Source of the DNA: Lentisphaeraceae bacterium
Lineage (GTDB): Bacteria; Verrucomicrobiota; Kiritimatiellia; RFP12; DVOR01
NCBI GenBank assembly: GCA_004555175.1
Contig: SFJE01000008.1
Span: 4,849-68,848 of the forward strand
Length of the DNA stretch: 64,000 nt
Direction of reading: 5' to 3'
A program made the position numbers and the translations under genes. Below, one piece after another: positions 16,196 through 25,280 of this stretch (the stretch's first letter is position 1; the number at the start of each line of letters is the position of its first letter). The notes below the pieces were generated by a model. It was not told the DNA's origin, ran no database searches, and saw only the letters and a list, made by a program, of their open reading frames with translations.

Positions 16196-18613
16196 ATGTC
16201 AGATGACGCAGATCAGAAGGGGCGGAGCCTGTATTACCACCGCTACACGCCGCAGATTATGGGCAGCAGCGGCGGGCGAAGCACCTATGGCACGCCGGTC
16301 TATGGCGCAACCTCCTATGGCAGCGCTTACGGTTCGGCCTACGCAGCGCCTGCCGGCGGCGGAGGCGAGGAGGAGGGAGGCGCTGGTGCACTGAGCCTCG
16401 GGCGCATCATCCGCGTCTGCTCGGGCCACTGGATGACCATCTTCGTCTTCCTGATCCTGGGGCTCTTGGCGGCCTTCGTCATCTTCCAGCTCATCCCCTA
16501 CACTTGGAAGGCCGAGGCCTACTACGAGATGCTCGTGCGCAGCCAGACCTTTATTCCCGGCCAGGTCTATGCCGATGAAGGCATGGGCGCGGGCGGAGCC
16601 AGCTCGCTCCAAGAGGTCTTCAACACCCGCCGCGAACTCTTCAAGAACACCGCGGTCTATAAGTCGGTCATCGACCTCTATCGCACCGAGCACACCGCCT
16701 CGGCCGTGCCCACCGAGACGCTGCTGGACATCCTCAAAGAAGACACCTCGATGACCTTGGTGCCCGGCTCGCGCTTGGTTAAGGTCTCGGTCCTTGCGCG
16801 CGATCCGGCCCTGGCAGCCGATTTGGCCAATGCCTATGTGGCCACCTGTAAAACCTATATGGGCGAGCAGAATAAGATGATCTCCGAGACGGCCGTGGCC
16901 TACCTCACCGCCACCCTCGACAACGAAGAGCACATCCTCGCCCAGCTTGATAACGACCTTCTAGAACTGCGCAAAAGCCGCAAGATCGATAGCCTCAACC
17001 GCGAGCGTGAGAACACTCAATCGCGCCTCTCTTCGCTCGACGCGCGCGCCATTGCGCTGGAGACGCAGATCTCCACGGCCAAGGAACTCCTCATTGCCCT
17101 CTCGGCCATCAAGGAGGATCCCACCCTCTTTGGCACCCTCCCCGAGAGCATTCCGCGCGCCTCGGAGATCGCCACCACCTTCCAGCGCTGGCAGGAAACT
17201 GCCGTGGCCAAGAAGACCCTCCTCACCCGCCTGACCGAGAACCACCCCGATGTCAAGCTCAAAGCGCGTGAGGAAGAGGTCTATCGCGACCAATTTGTCG
17301 AGACTGCCCAGCGTGCCTACACCACCGCCAAGGCCCAGCTCGACTTCCTGGAGCGCCAGCGTCAGCCGGTGGTGGAGGAGGCCTCGGGGCTGCGTGCCCG
17401 CCTGATCGGCCTGGATACCGACATCATCAGCGCCCAAATGGCCATCCAGCAGCTCGAGCGCACCCGCGAAATCGAGGTCCAAAAGGCCACAGACCTGCGC
17501 GCCCGCGTCCGCGTGGCAGAGTTGAAGGCCGATGAAAATGCCGCCACCATCAAGCCCGTCCGCCCGGCCCTTGTTCCCGAAAAGCCCGATTCGCCCAATC
17601 CCTACATCATCTTCGGCGCGGGCATTCTGCTGGGCACCTTCATCGGCGTGGTCTTCGTGCTCTTGCTCGACCACATGGAGGATAAACTCGTGGGCGTGTC
17701 GGACATCGAGCAGCGCCTGCGCTTGAAGGCCCTGGCCGTCTTCCCGCACCTCCGGCGCAAGCAGCGCCAGCAAGTGGCCCTCACCACCCATGCCGACCCC
17801 TTCTCGCAGTATGCCGAATCGATGGCCGGCCTGCGCAACCTCCTCGATTCGCCCACCTACCACGACCTCACCACCGTTATCCTCTGCATGTCCACCCAAC
17901 CGGCCGAAGGCAAGACCTGCACCTCCTCCAACCTGGCCATCGCCTACGCCCAAGCCGGCCAACGCACGCTCCTGGTGGACTTCGACATGCGCCGTCCGCG
18001 CCTAGCCGGCATCTTCAATCGCGAGGTGCACAGCTTCCCCTCCCTGCCGCACATCCTTGCGCGCAACGATGCTTCGCTCTTCGATTCGCTCCCGCAGGAG
18101 ACCGAAGTGCCGAACCTGAGCGTCGTCTTCTCGCGCGCCTCCAACTCCATCAGCCCCTCGGTGCTCATGGGCACGAACATCATCACCGAGTTCTTCGCCT
18201 GGGCCCGTAAGCACTACGACCACATCGTCATCGACTCTCCGCCCTTCGGCCTAGTGGGCGATGTCATCGTGCTCGCGAACCTCGTCGACTCCGTCCTCCT
18301 GGTCGCCACGCCCGACAAGACGCGCTTTGGGCCCATCCAGTTCGCCGCCCGCCGCCTGACCGAAGTGGGCGCACGCATCCTCGGCGTGGTGGTCAACAAT
18401 GTCGACTTTGGCCGCTGGGCCGGCTTCAGCAAGTACGAGACGCGCTACGGCTACGCCACCAGCACCTACGTCCCCCGCACCAAGGGCAAAGATTCCTCCG
18501 AAGAGCTCAAGAAGGCCGTCTTTACCGTCAACTCCTCCGGGGCCAACCCTGCGGCAGCCGCCAATCCCGATGACCGCCCCATCGATGAAAGCCTGACCTC
18601 CGACGATGACTAA
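16196..18613 (+). CDS. Wzz/BY-kinase fusion, polysaccharide chain-length regulator and tyrosine autokinase
   Basis: An 805-residue inner-membrane co-polymerase. The first ~60 residues are unusually Tyr/Gly-rich (LYYHRYTPQ ... YGTPVYGATSYGSAYGSAYA). TM1 is at ~80-100, followed by a Wzz domain and a long periplasmic coiled coil (~230-450); TM2 is at ~468-488 (PYIIFGAGILLGTFIGVVFV). The kinase domain has Walker A STQPAEGKTCTSSN (~565), Walker A' LLVDFDMRRP (~594), Walker B HIVIDSPP (~675), and a Tyr cluster YETRYGYATSTY near the C-terminus. It controls polymer length and export by cycles of autophosphorylation. It overlaps rsmI by 8 bp. Confidence 0.9.
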   Translation: MSDDADQKGRSLYYHRYTPQIMGSSGGRSTYGTPVYGATSYGSAYGSAYAAPAGGGGEEEGGAGALSLGRIIRVCSGHWMTIFVFLILGLLAAFVIFQLIPYTWKAEAYYEMLVRSQTFIPGQVYADEGMGAGGASSLQEVFNTRRELFKNTAVYKSVIDLYRTEHTASAVPTETLLDILKEDTSMTLVPGSRLVKVSVLARDPALAADLANAYVATCKTYMGEQNKMISETAVAYLTATLDNEEHILAQLDNDLLELRKSRKIDSLNRERENTQSRLSSLDARAIALETQISTAKELLIALSAIKEDPTLFGTLPESIPRASEIATTFQRWQETAVAKKTLLTRLTENHPDVKLKAREEEVYRDQFVETAQRAYTTAKAQLDFLERQRQPVVEEASGLRARLIGLDTDIISAQMAIQQLERTREIEVQKATDLRARVRVAELKADENAATIKPVRPALVPEKPDSPNPYIIFGAGILLGTFIGVVFVLLLDHMEDKLVGVSDIEQRLRLKALAVFPHLRRKQRQQVALTTHADPFSQYAESMAGLRNLLDSPTYHDLTTVILCMSTQPAEGKTCTSSNLAIAYAQAGQRTLLVDFDMRRPRLAGIFNREVHSFPSLPHILARNDASLFDSLPQETEVPNLSVVFSRASNSISPSVLMGTNIITEFFAWARKHYDHIVIDSPPFGLVGDVIVLANLVDSVLLVATPDKTRFGPIQFAARRLTEVGARILGVVVNNVDFGRWAGFSKYETRYGYATSTYVPRTKGKDSSEELKKAVFTVNSSGANPAAAANPDDRPIDESLTSDDD

Positions 18614-19334
18614 CCCGCTGGCGCCTCAGCTCTATGTCGTGGCCACGCCGCTAGGCAACCTAGCGGACCTCTCCGAGCGCGTCCGCGCCACCTTGGCCGC
18701 CGCGCCGGTCATCGCCTGCGAGGACACGCGCCGCACCTGGCAACTCCTCTCGGCGCTTGAGATCCCCCGCCCGGAAATGTTCTCCTATCGCCAAGGCAAC
18801 GAAGAACAGGTGACCGCGCGCATCGTCGGCTTTGTCCGCTCGGGCGTGCCCGTGGCGCTCTGCTCCGATGGCGGCTACCCGGGCATTAGCGATCCGGGCT
18901 ACCGCGTCTTGCGCACCTTCGCCACCGAGGGCCTGCCCTACACCGTCCTGCCCGGGCCGTGCAGCGTGGAGTTAGCGCTTCTCCTCTCGGGGCTGCCCAC
19001 CTCCAGCTACACCTTCAAGGGCTTCCCGCCGCGCAAAGCCGGAGCTCTGCGCAAGTTCTTCGAGCAAGAGCGCGCGCTGCCGCACACACTCATCTGCCTA
19101 GAATCGCCCTTCCGCCTGGTTGCCAGCCTCAAGGCCGCCCGCGACGTCTTTGGCGAGCGCGAGTGTGCCGTCTGCCTAGAGATGACCAAGGTGCACGAAC
19201 GCGTCCTGCGCGGCACCCTCTCGGCCGTCATTGACCAACTTTCTGCCCGCCCGCCGAAGGGCGAGGCAACGTATGTTATTGCCGGGGACAACCCGAAGTT
19301 CGACCATTCCGATAGTCAGGAAGAGAACCTATGA
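18606..19334 (+). CDS. rsmI: 16S rRNA (cytidine1402-2'-O)-methyltransferase
   Basis: A 242-residue tetrapyrrole-methylase-fold enzyme that 2'-O-methylates C1402 in the 16S rRNA decoding centre using SAM. Motifs: LYVVATPLGNLADLSERV at the N-terminus, CEDTRRTWQLLS, ALCSDGGYPGISDPGYR (SAM/GTSGxP-like region) and VLPGPCSVELALLLSGLPT, with FKGFPPRKAGALRKFF typical of the family. It is slightly shorter than E. coli RsmI (286) because the extreme C-terminal domain is trimmed. It overlaps the BY-kinase gene by 8 bp and the next gene by 4 bp, so a ribosome-maturation gene is translationally embedded in the polysaccharide operon. Confidence 0.95.
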   Translation: MTNPLAPQLYVVATPLGNLADLSERVRATLAAAPVIACEDTRRTWQLLSALEIPRPEMFSYRQGNEEQVTARIVGFVRSGVPVALCSDGGYPGISDPGYRVLRTFATEGLPYTVLPGPCSVELALLLSGLPTSSYTFKGFPPRKAGALRKFFEQERALPHTLICLESPFRLVASLKAARDVFGERECAVCLEMTKVHERVLRGTLSAVIDQLSARPPKGEATYVIAGDNPKFDHSDSQEENL

Positions 19335-20428
19335 AAACCCTCAAACCCGCCCTCTTAACCAGCCTCGTTGCCACGGGATCACTCCTCCAGGCCGATACCA
19401 TCACCACCGCCGCCGGGGACATCCTGCACGGCACCATCGTCGGCATCCAAGGCGGGAACATCACCCTGGAAACCGACTTTGCCGGCACCCTCACCATCCC
19501 CCGCGAGAAGGTCGCCAAGCTCGACTACACCGCCGACGGCGAGTTCTACGTCCGCACCGATCCCGCGAACGAAGATGCCAAGACGCTGGTGAAGGTTGGC
19601 CGCGATGCCAACGGCAACACCATCCTCATCCCCACCCAGGAGAAGGCCGAGGCGCTCGCCATCACCGAAGCCTCCACCCTCTGGGCCCCCGGCGACACCG
19701 ACCCCGACTTCCCGCCGATCAAGCGCTGGGCCTACTCCGCCAGCCTCGGCATCACCGGCAACTCCGGCGCCTCCGACGACCTCTCCGTCTCGGCCTACGC
19801 CGATGCCGTCCGCACGGGCGAAGAGACCACCTTCAAGCTCTACGGCTCGTTCAACAAGACCCGCTCGGAGGGCGAACTCACCGCCGAACGCTACATCGGC
19901 GGCCTCGACTTTGAGCACCGCCCCTACGAGTACTTCTCCTGGTACATCCGCGACGAGGCCCAGCACAACCGCTTCAACGATTACAAGTTGCGCAACGTCT
20001 TCGGTGTCGGTTATGGTCTTTACTTCTGGAATGAGAAGACCGAGAAGGGCGTCTCGCTCCTGCGCTTCCGCGCCGGTCTCGCCCACACCTACACCGAGCA
20101 CTACACCCACGAGGAGAACTCCGACAGCCGCGTCACCGATAGCGATGTCGCCCTCGATCTCGGCCTCCTCTTCCACTACGACTTCTCCAACGGCGTTCAG
20201 TGGAACACCGAAATCACCTACACCCCGCTCATCGACGACCTCGACAAGGGCACCCTCATCCACGAGTCCAAGCTCTCCTATCTCCTGAGCGAGCTCGCGA
20301 CCATCGATGCGCGCCTCTCGGACATCTCCCTCGAAGCCGGTATGCGCAACGAGTACCAGACCCAGCCCGAAGCCGGGATGAACCACACCGACACCACCTG
20401 GTACATCCGCCTCAAGAAGTCCTGGTAA
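19331..20428 (+). CDS. DUF481 (YdiY-type) outer-membrane beta-barrel protein
   Basis: A 365-residue protein with a signal peptide (cut near LLQA-D, residue ~22). Residues ~23-75 form a small SH3-like periplasmic segment (TAAGDILHGTIVGIQGGNIT ... FAGTLTIPREKVAKLDY) seen before DUF481 domains. Residues ~135-365 are the DUF481 barrel (RWAYSASLGITGNSGASDDL; EYFSWYIRDEAQHNRFND; KLSYLLSELATIDARLSDIS) ending in the aromatic signal YIRLKKSW. Such proteins are called salt-stress-induced outer-membrane proteins; substrate unknown. Its ATG overlaps the rsmI stop (ATGA). Confidence 0.88.
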   Translation: MKTLKPALLTSLVATGSLLQADTITTAAGDILHGTIVGIQGGNITLETDFAGTLTIPREKVAKLDYTADGEFYVRTDPANEDAKTLVKVGRDANGNTILIPTQEKAEALAITEASTLWAPGDTDPDFPPIKRWAYSASLGITGNSGASDDLSVSAYADAVRTGEETTFKLYGSFNKTRSEGELTAERYIGGLDFEHRPYEYFSWYIRDEAQHNRFNDYKLRNVFGVGYGLYFWNEKTEKGVSLLRFRAGLAHTYTEHYTHEENSDSRVTDSDVALDLGLLFHYDFSNGVQWNTEITYTPLIDDLDKGTLIHESKLSYLLSELATIDARLSDISLEAGMRNEYQTQPEAGMNHTDTTWYIRLKKSW

Positions 20429-20457
20429 GGTGAAGCGCCTTTGGCGCAGATAACAGC

Positions 20458-20540
20458 GCGCGTTCCGCGACCAGTCACGCTTAGGCCGAAGTCGTGAGAG
20501 ATACCCGCCCAGACCGCCAACCTATCCGTCGCGGAACGCG
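20458..20540. repeat. Composite repeat with 13-bp perfect inverted ends
   Basis: CGCGTTCCGCGAC (20461-20473) and its exact complement GTCGCGGAACGCG (20528-20540) bracket ~54 bp. The inner end carries CCTATCCGTCGC, shared with the modules at 3.27, 53.84, 54.72, 56.76 and 63.79 kb. The GCGTTCCGCGAC arm alone recurs at ~31352 and ~53130. Confidence 0.8.
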
Positions 20541-20640
20541 TGCTAACCGCCACCTGCTAACAGCTAACCGCTAACAGCCACCTGCTAACCGCTAACAGCC
20601 ACCTACTAACCGCTAACAGCTAACCGCTAACAGCTAAAAT
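20541..20640. repeat. GCTAACA/GCTAACC heptamer array upstream of pdxJ
   Basis: About thirteen degenerate heptamers arranged in three higher-order blocks, each beginning CCACCTGCTAAC or CCACCTACTAAC. The array runs into the pdxJ start; its last unit (GCTAAAAT) supplies a -10-like TAAAAT six bases before ATG. Confidence 0.9.
20635..20640 (+). promoter_or_regulatory. Candidate pdxJ -10 (TAAAAT), leaderless start
   Basis: TAAAAT ends six bases before ATG 20647 and no Shine-Dalgarno is present (TCTCCT is the complement of one). Spacing matches a leaderless transcript like those proposed for prmA, the restriction enzyme, the 57.4-kb HAD gene and the minipilin. Confidence 0.5.
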
Positions 20641-20646
20641 TCTCCT

Positions 20647-21369
20647 ATGCTCACCCCTCTCAAGCTCGGCGTCAATATCGACCACGCCGCCACCCTTCGT
20701 CAAGCCCGTGGCGTTGACTACCCCAACCTCGTGGAAATTGCCCGCCTCGCCGAACGCGGCGGGGCCGATGGCATCACCATCCACCTGCGTGAAGACCGTC
20801 GCCACATCCAGGATGCCGACGTCTACACCCTGCGCAAAACCCTTACCACCCGCATGAACCTCGAGATGGCCAACAACCCCGAGATCGTGCGCATCGCCCT
20901 GGAGGTCCGCCCCGACGAAGTCTGCCTCGTCCCCGAACGCCGCCAAGAGCTCACCACCGAAGGCGGCCTCGACGCCGCCGGCCAGCTCTCGGCCCTGCGC
21001 CCGACCGTCCAGGCCCTCGCCGCCAATGGCACCCACGTCTCGCTCTTCATCGCCCCCGAGCGCAAGCAGCTCGAAGCCGCCGCCGAACTCGGCGCGCCCT
21101 ACGTCGAGCTCCACACCGGCGCCTACGCCAATGCCACCGGCGACGAACTCAAGCGCGAAGTCGATGCCCTCCACGAGGCCGCCGCCTATGGCGCCAAGCT
21201 CGGCCTGCGCGTCAATGCCGGCCACGGCCTGACCATGGAGAACGTCAAGCCCCTGCTCGACATCCCGAACCTCGACACCCTCAACATCGGCCACAGTATC
21301 ATCGCCCACGCCCTCTTTGTCGGCATCGAGCAATCTGTGCGCGATATGGTCGCCGCCTGCGCGCGCTAA
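20647..21369 (+). CDS. pdxJ: Pyridoxine 5'-phosphate synthase
   Basis: A 240-residue TIM-barrel enzyme that condenses 1-deoxy-D-xylulose 5-phosphate with 3-amino-2-oxopropyl phosphate to give PNP in the DXP-dependent vitamin B6 pathway. The N-terminus LGVNIDHAATLRQARGVDYPN, the segment DGITIHLREDRRHIQDADV, EVCLVPERRQELTTEGGLD and the phosphate loop VNAGHGLTMENV are all present. The length is normal. The gene starts directly after a heptamer array and has no Shine-Dalgarno. tgt follows after 9 bp. The other B6 genes are not in the window. Confidence 0.97.
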   Translation: MLTPLKLGVNIDHAATLRQARGVDYPNLVEIARLAERGGADGITIHLREDRRHIQDADVYTLRKTLTTRMNLEMANNPEIVRIALEVRPDEVCLVPERRQELTTEGGLDAAGQLSALRPTVQALAANGTHVSLFIAPERKQLEAAAELGAPYVELHTGAYANATGDELKREVDALHEAAAYGAKLGLRVNAGHGLTMENVKPLLDIPNLDTLNIGHSIIAHALFVGIEQSVRDMVAACAR

Positions 21370-21378
21370 CTCTCGCTT

Positions 21379-22542
21379 ATGGCAGACCTCGCTCCCCGCT
21401 CTGTCGGCACCTACGAAATCCTCCACGAAGATGCCCACTCCGGCGCCCGCATCGGCCGCCTCTGGACCCAACACGGCCCGGTCGAGACCCCCGTCTTCAT
21501 GCCCGTGGGCACGCAAGCCACCGTCAAGACCCTCGCGGCCGATGACCTCGAAGCCCTGCGCGCACCCATCATCCTCGGCAACACCTACCACCTCATGCTC
21601 CGCCCCGGGATGGAGGTGATGGCGCAACTCGGCGGCCTGCACGCCTTCCAAGATTGGCACGGCCCCATCCTCACCGACTCGGGCGGCTTCCAAGTCTTCT
21701 CCCTCTCCTCCCTGCGCAAAATCACCGAGGAAGGCGTCTCCTTCCAATCGCACATCGATGGCCGCCGCCTCTTCATGGGCCCCAAGGAATCGATGGCCGT
21801 CCAGCGCGTCCTGGGCTCGGACATCGCGATGCTCTTCGATGAGTGCATTCCCTATCCCGCCACGCCAGACTACGCCGCCAAGAGCGTCGAAAAGACCCTC
21901 CGCTGGGCGCGCGTCTGCCTGGAGCAACCCCGCGCCGAGGGCCAACTCTATTTTGGCATCGTCCAAGGCTCGGAATACGCCCACCTGCGCAAACACTGCG
22001 CCCAAGAACTCGCCGCAATGGAGCAAGACGGCCTCAACGGCTTCGCCGTCGGCGGCGTCTCGGTCGGCGAACCCGAACCCTTCATCCTCAAAGGCATTAG
22101 CGACTCCGTCCCCTTTATGCCCCGCCACCGCCCCCGCTACGTGATGGGCCTGGGCGACCTCTGGCAAATGACCGAAGCCGTCGGCATGGGCTGCGACATG
22201 TTCGATTGCGTCATCCCCACCCGCAACGCCCGCAACGGCTCGGCCTTCACCAATGATGGCCCCTACCCCGTCAAAGCCGGCGCCTGGAAGGCCTCCAACC
22301 TCCCCGTCGAGCCCGGCTGCACCTGCCCCTGCTGCGCGCGCTACACCCGCGGCTACGTCCGCCACCTCCTCAACACCTCCGAGATGCTCGGCTACCGCCT
22401 CCTCACCCTCCACAACATCCACTGCTACCTCCGCTTTATGGAGCGCATGCGCCAAGCCATCGCAAACGATTGCTTCCTCGACTTCCGCGCCGAAGCCTAC
22501 GCCCGCCTCCGCGAGCACCCCACCCGTGGCCAAACCCCCTAA
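21379..22542 (+). CDS. tgt: tRNA-guanine(34) transglycosylase
   Basis: A 387-residue TIM-barrel enzyme that exchanges G34 for preQ1 in tRNAs with GUN anticodons during queuosine synthesis. Visible: PVFMPVGTQATVKTL, ILGNTYHLMLRPG, ILTDSGGFQVFSLS (active-site Asp), YVMGLGDLWQM, DMFDCVIPTRNARNG with the nucleophilic Asp, and a zinc site CTCPCCARYTRGYVRHLLN with the distal His in LHNIHCYLRF. The length is normal. It is co-directional with pdxJ and 9 bp away. Confidence 0.97.
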   Translation: MADLAPRSVGTYEILHEDAHSGARIGRLWTQHGPVETPVFMPVGTQATVKTLAADDLEALRAPIILGNTYHLMLRPGMEVMAQLGGLHAFQDWHGPILTDSGGFQVFSLSSLRKITEEGVSFQSHIDGRRLFMGPKESMAVQRVLGSDIAMLFDECIPYPATPDYAAKSVEKTLRWARVCLEQPRAEGQLYFGIVQGSEYAHLRKHCAQELAAMEQDGLNGFAVGGVSVGEPEPFILKGISDSVPFMPRHRPRYVMGLGDLWQMTEAVGMGCDMFDCVIPTRNARNGSAFTNDGPYPVKAGAWKASNLPVEPGCTCPCCARYTRGYVRHLLNTSEMLGYRLLTLHNIHCYLRFMERMRQAIANDCFLDFRAEAYARLREHPTRGQTP

Positions 22543-22591
22543 TCCACTCGCCAGCCACCGCCCGCAGGGCCACCGCGCGCGCAGAGTGTGC

Positions 22592-22597
22592 TATACT
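22592..22597 (+). promoter_or_regulatory. Promoter -10 (TGTGC-TATACT), leaderless restriction-modification gene
   Basis: TATACT ends seven bases before ATG 22605, preceded by the extended element TGTGC. There is no Shine-Dalgarno, so the mRNA probably begins at or next to the start codon. Confidence 0.65.
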
Positions 22598-22604
22598 CCC
22601 CACT

Positions 22605-25226
22605 ATGGAACATTGGGATACGATACTGGCGCGGTTAGGGCAGTTTGCCAAGGAACACCGCGAGGATAGCGACGAGAAGCAGCAGGCGGCGACCTTCCTC
22701 GACGGCTTTGCCGCCTGTTTTGGCCTCAAGATCGAGCATGAGGTGCCACTCAAGGACCCCGCCTCGGCCTCGACAAAGTTCATCGACGGCCTCTTCCCCG
22801 GCAAGCTCCTCCTTGAGATGAAGAGCCGTGGCAAGAACCTCTCCGATGCCTACCTCCAGGCGCAGGCCTACTGCGCGCTCTTAGGCGAAGCCGCCCCGCG
22901 CTACCTCCTCTGCTGCGACTTTGAGCACTGGCACTTCTTCGACCGCCAGAGCGGCCGCGCCAAAAAGTTCCTCCTGCGCGACCTCCCCAAGCGCGGCCAC
23001 CTCTTCCGCTTCCTCCTCGATGAGGCCCTCGACCCCGACTGGGGCGAGCAGCAGGATGTCACCATCAAGGCCGCCGAAAAGATGGCCCGCCTCTGCGATG
23101 CCCTCGATGCCACCGGATACGACCCGGCAGACCTCCCCCTCCTCCTCACCCGCCTGCTCTTCTGCGTCTTTGCCGACGACACCGGCATCTTTGCCCCCAA
23201 CACCTTCACCGCCTACATCCAGCGCACCCTCACCACCTCCCTCGGCGACGCCCTCACGCACCTCTTCACCCTCCTCGATGCCGACGACTCCCGCCGCGAC
23301 CGCCTCCCCTGGCTCTCCGAACGCGACCGAGAGCGCTTCCGCTACATCAATGGCGGCCTCTTCCGCGGCACCATCCAGCCGCCAGACTTCACCCCCGCCA
23401 CCCGCGATTGCCTCCTCGACCTCTGCAACCACGATTGGCGCAGCGTCTCCCCTGCCATCTTTGGCTCCCTCTTCCAGGGCGTCACCGACCCCAAGCGCCG
23501 CCACGACTTCGGTGCCCACTACACCAGCGAAACCAACATCCTCGCCCTCATCCGCCCCCTCTTCCTCGACGCCCTGCGCGCCGACCTCGCCGCCGCCGTC
23601 ACCCCCGCCCAGCTCGACGCCCTCCACGCCCGCCTCGCCGCCCTCACCTTCCTCGACCCCGCCTGCGGCTGCGGCAACTTCCTCATCGTCGCCTACCGCG
23701 AACTCCGCCGCCTAGAGCTCGACCTCCTGCGCAAGCGCCACCCCAACCCCGCCTTCGCCCCGCCCCTCGCCGAGCTCCTCAAGGTCCGCGTCACCCAATT
23801 CTACGGCCTGGAGATCGAGCCCTTCCCCGCCCAAATCGCCCAGACCGGCCTCTGGCTCACCGACCACCTCGCCAACCTCGACGCCTCCGCCGCCTTTAAC
23901 CAACCCTACGACCGCCTCCCCCTCCGCGACTCCCCCCACATCCTCTGCGCCAACGCCCTCTCCACTCCCTGGCCCACCACCTCCTTCATCATGGGCAATC
24001 CGCCCTTCCTCGGGGCTATGCTAATGAGCCGAACGCAGAAGGCGGAGCTTGAGACCGTCTTCAAGAAGATGCGCGGTTGCGGTGAGATGGACTATGTGAC
24101 TTGCTGGTATCGCCTGGCTGCCGACAAAATGAAGGAACATCCTTCCACGCGCGCGGCCTTCGTCTCTACCAACTCCATCTCCCAAGGCCTCCAGCCGGCC
24201 CTTCTGTGGAAGCCCCTCTACGCCGAAGGCTTCCGCATCAACTTTGGCGTGCCCACCTTCAAGTGGTCCAACGAAGCCAAAGGCAAGGCCGCCGTCCACT
24301 GCGTCATCGAAGGTTTCTCCCTCCTGGGTGAAAACCGCTATACGCCCTACCTCACCGAGGGCGAGAGCATTATTGTGGAAGAGCGGGGCTCGCCGCTGTG
24401 CGATGTTCCGCCAATGACCTTCGGCAGTATGCCCCGCGATGGTGGCAACTTTGTCCTCACACCGGAAGAGCGCGCCGCACTCATTGCCGAGGAGCCGGAG
24501 GCGGAACCTTGGATAAGGCTTTACCTCGGGGCTTCGGAGTTTATCCGGGGCGGTGAGCGTTACTGCCTGTGGCTGAAGGATGTCGACCCAGCCCTCCTGC
24601 GTAAATGCCCGATGGTGCGCAAGCGTGTAGAGGCTGTGCGGGACTTCCGAGCCGCAAGCAAGGCCGCTGCCACCCGCAAGTTCGCCGAAACGCCAACCCT
24701 CTTCTGTCAGATTGCTCAGCCGAATAGCAATTACATCCTCGTGCCTGGTGTCTCCTCCGAAGCGCGGCAGTATGTTCCTATCGGTTTTATGGATGCCTCT
24801 GTCATCGCCTCTAACGCGGTCTTCCTCATCCCCAACGCCACGCTGTATCACTTTGGGGTGCTGACGAGCTCGGTGCATAATGCGTGGATGCGGGCGGTCT
24901 GCGGGCGGTTGGAGATGCGCTACCGCTACTCGAAGGACATCGTCTACAATAACTTCCCGTGGCCGGAGGCGGATGAGGCCCTGCGCGCGGCGGTGGAGGA
25001 GAAGGCCCAAGCCATCCTCGATGCGCGCGCCCAATTCCCCGGCGCCTCCTTGGCCGATCTCTACGATCCGCTCGCGATGCCTCCCGCCCTCCGCAAGGCC
25101 CACACCGCCCTCGATCGACTCCTCCTCAAAGCCTACGCCCTCCCCGCCGACACCCCCGAACCCGAGGTGGTCAAGGCCCTTCTCGCGCGCTACGCCGCGC
25201 TCACAACCACAAAACAGAAAGCATAA
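22605..25226 (+). CDS. MmeI-like type IIL restriction-modification enzyme
   Basis: An 873-residue single-chain enzyme. The start is ATG 22605; the open frame continues upstream but only through the promoter. The N-terminus carries a PD-(D/E)xK nuclease, D61 ... E71-M-K73 in DGLFPGKLLLEMKSRG, with the D-x9-E-x-K spacing found in MmeI. A helical linker follows; then the N6-adenine methyltransferase with motif I LDPACGCGNFLIVAY (~352) and motif IV GNPPF (~465); residues ~600-800 would be the target-recognition domain; the C-terminus is helical. Such enzymes cut at a fixed distance from the site and methylate one strand for protection. Base composition from ~24.0 to 24.95 kb differs from the flanks. 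Confidence 0.9.
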   Translation: MEHWDTILARLGQFAKEHREDSDEKQQAATFLDGFAACFGLKIEHEVPLKDPASASTKFIDGLFPGKLLLEMKSRGKNLSDAYLQAQAYCALLGEAAPRYLLCCDFEHWHFFDRQSGRAKKFLLRDLPKRGHLFRFLLDEALDPDWGEQQDVTIKAAEKMARLCDALDATGYDPADLPLLLTRLLFCVFADDTGIFAPNTFTAYIQRTLTTSLGDALTHLFTLLDADDSRRDRLPWLSERDRERFRYINGGLFRGTIQPPDFTPATRDCLLDLCNHDWRSVSPAIFGSLFQGVTDPKRRHDFGAHYTSETNILALIRPLFLDALRADLAAAVTPAQLDALHARLAALTFLDPACGCGNFLIVAYRELRRLELDLLRKRHPNPAFAPPLAELLKVRVTQFYGLEIEPFPAQIAQTGLWLTDHLANLDASAAFNQPYDRLPLRDSPHILCANALSTPWPTTSFIMGNPPFLGAMLMSRTQKAELETVFKKMRGCGEMDYVTCWYRLAADKMKEHPSTRAAFVSTNSISQGLQPALLWKPLYAEGFRINFGVPTFKWSNEAKGKAAVHCVIEGFSLLGENRYTPYLTEGESIIVEERGSPLCDVPPMTFGSMPRDGGNFVLTPEERAALIAEEPEAEPWIRLYLGASEFIRGGERYCLWLKDVDPALLRKCPMVRKRVEAVRDFRAASKAAATRKFAETPTLFCQIAQPNSNYILVPGVSSEARQYVPIGFMDASVIASNAVFLIPNATLYHFGVLTSSVHNAWMRAVCGRLEMRYRYSKDIVYNNFPWPEADEALRAAVEEKAQAILDARAQFPGASLADLYDPLAMPPALRKAHTALDRLLLKAYALPADTPEPEVVKALLARYAALTTTKQKA

Positions 25227-25280
25227 AGCCCCCGCGCACGCTGAAAGCCGCGCAGCCCGCTTCGCGCCTGGCGCATCCAA

